Source: Patescibacteria group bacterium
Lineage (GTDB): Bacteria > Patescibacteriota > Minisyncoccia > Phycocordibacterales > GWA1-40-21
Direction of reading: 5' to 3'
Assembly: GCA_018971765.1 (NCBI GenBank)
Contig: JAGXAA010000007.1
Span: 1 to 21,083, forward strand
DNA length: 21,083 nucleotides
The position numbers and the translations under genes were made by a program. Shown here in pieces: positions 19,640 to 21,083 of the stretch (position 1 is its first letter; each line of letters begins with the position of its first letter). The notes under the pieces were generated by a model. The model was not told where the DNA came from. It searched no databases and worked only from the letters and a program-made list of their open reading frames with translations.

Positions 19640-20407
19640 TTATTCAAGTCCTAATAAAATGGGGCAGTGGTCGGAGCCGAAGACATTGTCTAAAATATCT
19701 GCTTTTTTTAAATTATCTTTTAAATCTTCGCTGGTGAAAAAATAATCCAGCCGCCAGCCGACATTTCTGTCTCGGGCAAATGTTTTCATATCCCAGTAAG
19801 TGTATTTATTTTTTGCTTCAGGATAAAAATATCTAAAAGTGTCCGCGTATCCTTTTTCAATCACTTTATCCAGCCACGCTCTTTCTATCGGCAGAAAGCC
19901 GGTGTTATTTTCGTTTTCTTTTGGTCTGGCAAGATCTATTTCTTTGTGAGCCGTATTTATGTCTCCGCAAAAGATTATTTTATGACCATTTTGTCTTAAT
20001 TTCTCAATATAATTAAGAAAATTATCATAAAATCTTAATTTATAATCAAGCCGTTCCGATCCGCCGCCTCCATTTGGGAAATAAATGTTTATCAAGACAA
20101 AATCCTTAAAAAATAAGGTCAGGAGCCTCCCTTCTTGATCAAATTCTCCTATCCCCATTCCATATTCCACTTTTTCCGGCTCTATTTTTGTAAAGACTGC
20201 CACTCCGCTATATCCTTTCTTGAGTTTGGAATGGTCAAAATATGAAAAATAACCTTTGGGATTTCTGACTTCATCCGGCAATTGTTTCGGATGCGCCTTC
20301 GTTTCTTGCAAACAAAAAATATCCGGCGACTCATTCAAAAACCATTCCCAACAGCCTTTCTTGTGGCAAGCTCGCAATCCGTTAACATTCCAAGAAATAA
20401 GTTTCAC
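19640..20407 (-). CDS. xth: Exodeoxyribonuclease III / AP endonuclease
   Basis: 255 aa from a GTG at 20407. ExoIII-family motifs in order: KLISWNVNGLRA (metal-proximal Asn, about 7-9), FCLQETKAHP (catalytic Glu35), GYSGVAVFTK, FPNGGGGSERLDYKLRFYD (about 110-130), FCGDINTAHKEIDLARP (catalytic Asp/Asn, about 148-150) and the C-terminal GSDHCPI (Asp-His pair). The enzyme cleaves 5' of abasic sites and trims 3' ends in base-excision repair. The start is GTG because TATCAT lies 6 nt upstream with TTAACG at 17 bp, so the GTG would be the first codon of a leaderless message. It is convergent with cca across the hairpin island and divergent from a prepilin gene. Confidence 0.93.
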   Translation of the reverse strand: MKLISWNVNGLRACHKKGCWEWFLNESPDIFCLQETKAHPKQLPDEVRNPKGYFSYFDHSKLKKGYSGVAVFTKIEPEKVEYGMGIGEFDQEGRLLTLFFKDFVLINIYFPNGGGGSERLDYKLRFYDNFLNYIEKLRQNGHKIIFCGDINTAHKEIDLARPKENENNTGFLPIERAWLDKVIEKGYADTFRYFYPEAKNKYTYWDMKTFARDRNVGWRLDYFFTSEDLKDNLKKADILDNVFGSDHCPILLGLE

Positions 20408-20413
20408 AAAAAA

Positions 20414-20442
20414 ATGATAACATTTTTCTCAACCAGCGTTAA
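20414..20442 (-). promoter_or_regulatory. Promoter of the AP endonuclease gene
   Basis: Minus strand TTAACG (20437-20442), 17 bp, TATCAT (20414-20419). The predicted start falls on the GTG start codon at 20407. Confidence 0.55.
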
Positions 20443-20482
20443 TCTGACGATCAACCGAATTGACGCTTTAGCTGGAGCAAAT

Positions 20483-20511
20483 TTAACAATCCGCGATTAG
20501 ATTGATATAAT
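20483..20511 (+). promoter_or_regulatory. Promoter of the prepilin gene
   Basis: TTAACA (20483-20488), 17 bp, TATAAT (20506-20511), with an extended -10 TG at 20503-20504. The leader is about 20 nt, without a Shine-Dalgarno site. Confidence 0.75.
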
Positions 20512-20537
20512 TACTTTAATTAAAATTTTCCCTTCAA

Positions 20538-21032
20538 ATGAGATCGTTAAAAAAAATTTTAAGCGGCGGTTCTCCAAAAGGATTTGGGCTCATAGAAATC
20601 ATCGTCGGGTCGGCGATATTGACGATTTCTCTGATTGCCATATCGACTTATTTTCAAAAATCGCTCCAGTTGAGCCAAGATAGCGCGAAAATGACGCAGG
20701 CAAGTTTTCTCTTGGAAGAAGGAATAGAGATCGCCAAATTTTTCCGCGACGCAAGTTGGTTGAATATTTCCGGACTTACCGCCGGTGCGCCTTATTATCT
20801 CCAGTTCGACGGAACAAAATGGGCGACGACTTCCTCCAATGTTTTTGTTGACAATGTTTTTGAGAGAAAACTGGTTATAGATAATGTCTCGCGAGACGGG
20901 AGTGACGAAATCGTTTCTTCCGGCGGAACAAACGATCCGAACACCAAAAAAGCGACTGTTTCGGTCTCGTGGTTTGAGAAAAACGGCACCACCACCAAAT
21001 CCATTTCAACTTATCTGACTAATATTTTTTAA
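20538..21032 (+). CDS. Type IV prepilin-like protein (PilV/GspI-type)
   Basis: 164 aa. A short basic leader (MRSLKKILSGGSPKG) precedes the prepilin peptidase site G|FGLIE with Glu at +5 (E20) and a hydrophobic helix IIVGSAILTISLIAISTYF. The rest (about 45-164) is soluble, with LLEEGIEIAKFFRDASW, a segment common in minor pilins of the PilV/GspI group, followed by Ser/Thr-rich beta strands; there is no cysteine. It probably joins the pilus built by PilB/PilC, although encoded about 12 kb away. It begins a second pilin cluster: another probable prepilin starts 2 bp after its stop. Confidence 0.82.
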   Translation: MRSLKKILSGGSPKGFGLIEIIVGSAILTISLIAISTYFQKSLQLSQDSAKMTQASFLLEEGIEIAKFFRDASWLNISGLTAGAPYYLQFDGTKWATTSSNVFVDNVFERKLVIDNVSRDGSDEIVSSGGTNDPNTKKATVSVSWFEKNGTTTKSISTYLTNIF

Positions 21033-21034
21033 AA

Positions 21035-21083
21035 ATGAAAAGGCAAAAATATCTTAAAAAATCCCGAATTGCGAAATGCGAAA
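21035..21083 (+). CDS. 5' end of a probable further prepilin gene (cut by window edge)
   Basis: Sixteen codons, MKRQKYLKKSRIAKCE, starting 2 bp after the previous stop. The basic start fits a class III prepilin leader, but the cleavage motif, if any, lies beyond the window. The last 14 bases are two exact TGCGAAA heptamers, echoing the heptamer tract in the other prepilin leader. Identification as a pilin is inference from context. Confidence 0.5.
   Translation, partial: MKRQKYLKKSRIAKCE
21070..21083 (+). repeat. Tandem heptamers TGCGAAA, continuing past the window
   Basis: Two perfect, adjacent TGCGAAA units end exactly at the window edge and lie inside the coding region of the partial gene. 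The true copy number cannot be seen. Confidence 0.5.

Noticed and set aside
1..21083. CRISPR array, rRNA, RNase P RNA, SRP RNA or tmRNA
   Set aside because: I looked for regularly spaced repeats and the conserved sequence cores of these RNAs and found none.

Overview
The window looks like chromosomal DNA of a Candidate Phyla Radiation (Patescibacteria) bacterium, most likely Parcubacteria-like. This is inferred from moderate to low GC, tight packing, divergent but complete housekeeping genes, a PilB/PilC/pseudopilin locus, tRNAs without an encoded CCA beside a CCA-adding enzyme, and RNase Y. TGA is used as an ordinary stop (pilB, pilC), so the UGA=Gly code of Gracilibacteria/SR1 does not apply. 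No CRISPR array, rRNA, transposase or phage gene was seen.

Layout. 1-4466: recJ (its 3' end lies outside the window), a CapA-like metallophosphatase, a HIT protein and an unusual M19 dipeptidase-like gene. 4467-8373: pilB, a small membrane protein, pilC and a GspH/FimT-like prepilin, probably one operon. 8374-11339: a trigger factor without a PPIase domain, convergent with a glmS broken by two single-base homopolymer frameshifts. 11340-13418: two small genes of unknown function with strong Shine-Dalgarno sites, rpiB and rsmE. 13419-16525: clpP, an AT-rich gap, rny and an HU gene ending in a bidirectional terminator. 16526-17609: an SGNH hydrolase, tRNA-Gly(GCC) and tRNA-Arg(UCG), with tRNA-derived debris and a 76-nt hairpin. 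17610-21083: the CCA-adding enzyme, a 500-bp island of strong hairpins with one perfect DnaA box, an ExoIII-type AP endonuclease, a prepilin, and the start of another probable prepilin whose 5' coding region carries 7-nt tandem repeats.

The most striking general pattern is promoter placement. For about twelve genes a sigma70-like -10 hexamer lies only 5-11 nt from the start codon, several with a -35 at 17 bp, so the mRNAs should be leaderless or nearly so. Only three genes (M19-like, the 101-aa gene and the 45-aa gene) have clear Shine-Dalgarno leaders, and these are the accessory or unknown ones. The best candidates for undescribed biology are the heptamer repeats inside prepilin leader sequences (possible phase variation) and the branched, inverted-repeat-bounded element at 19422-19635.
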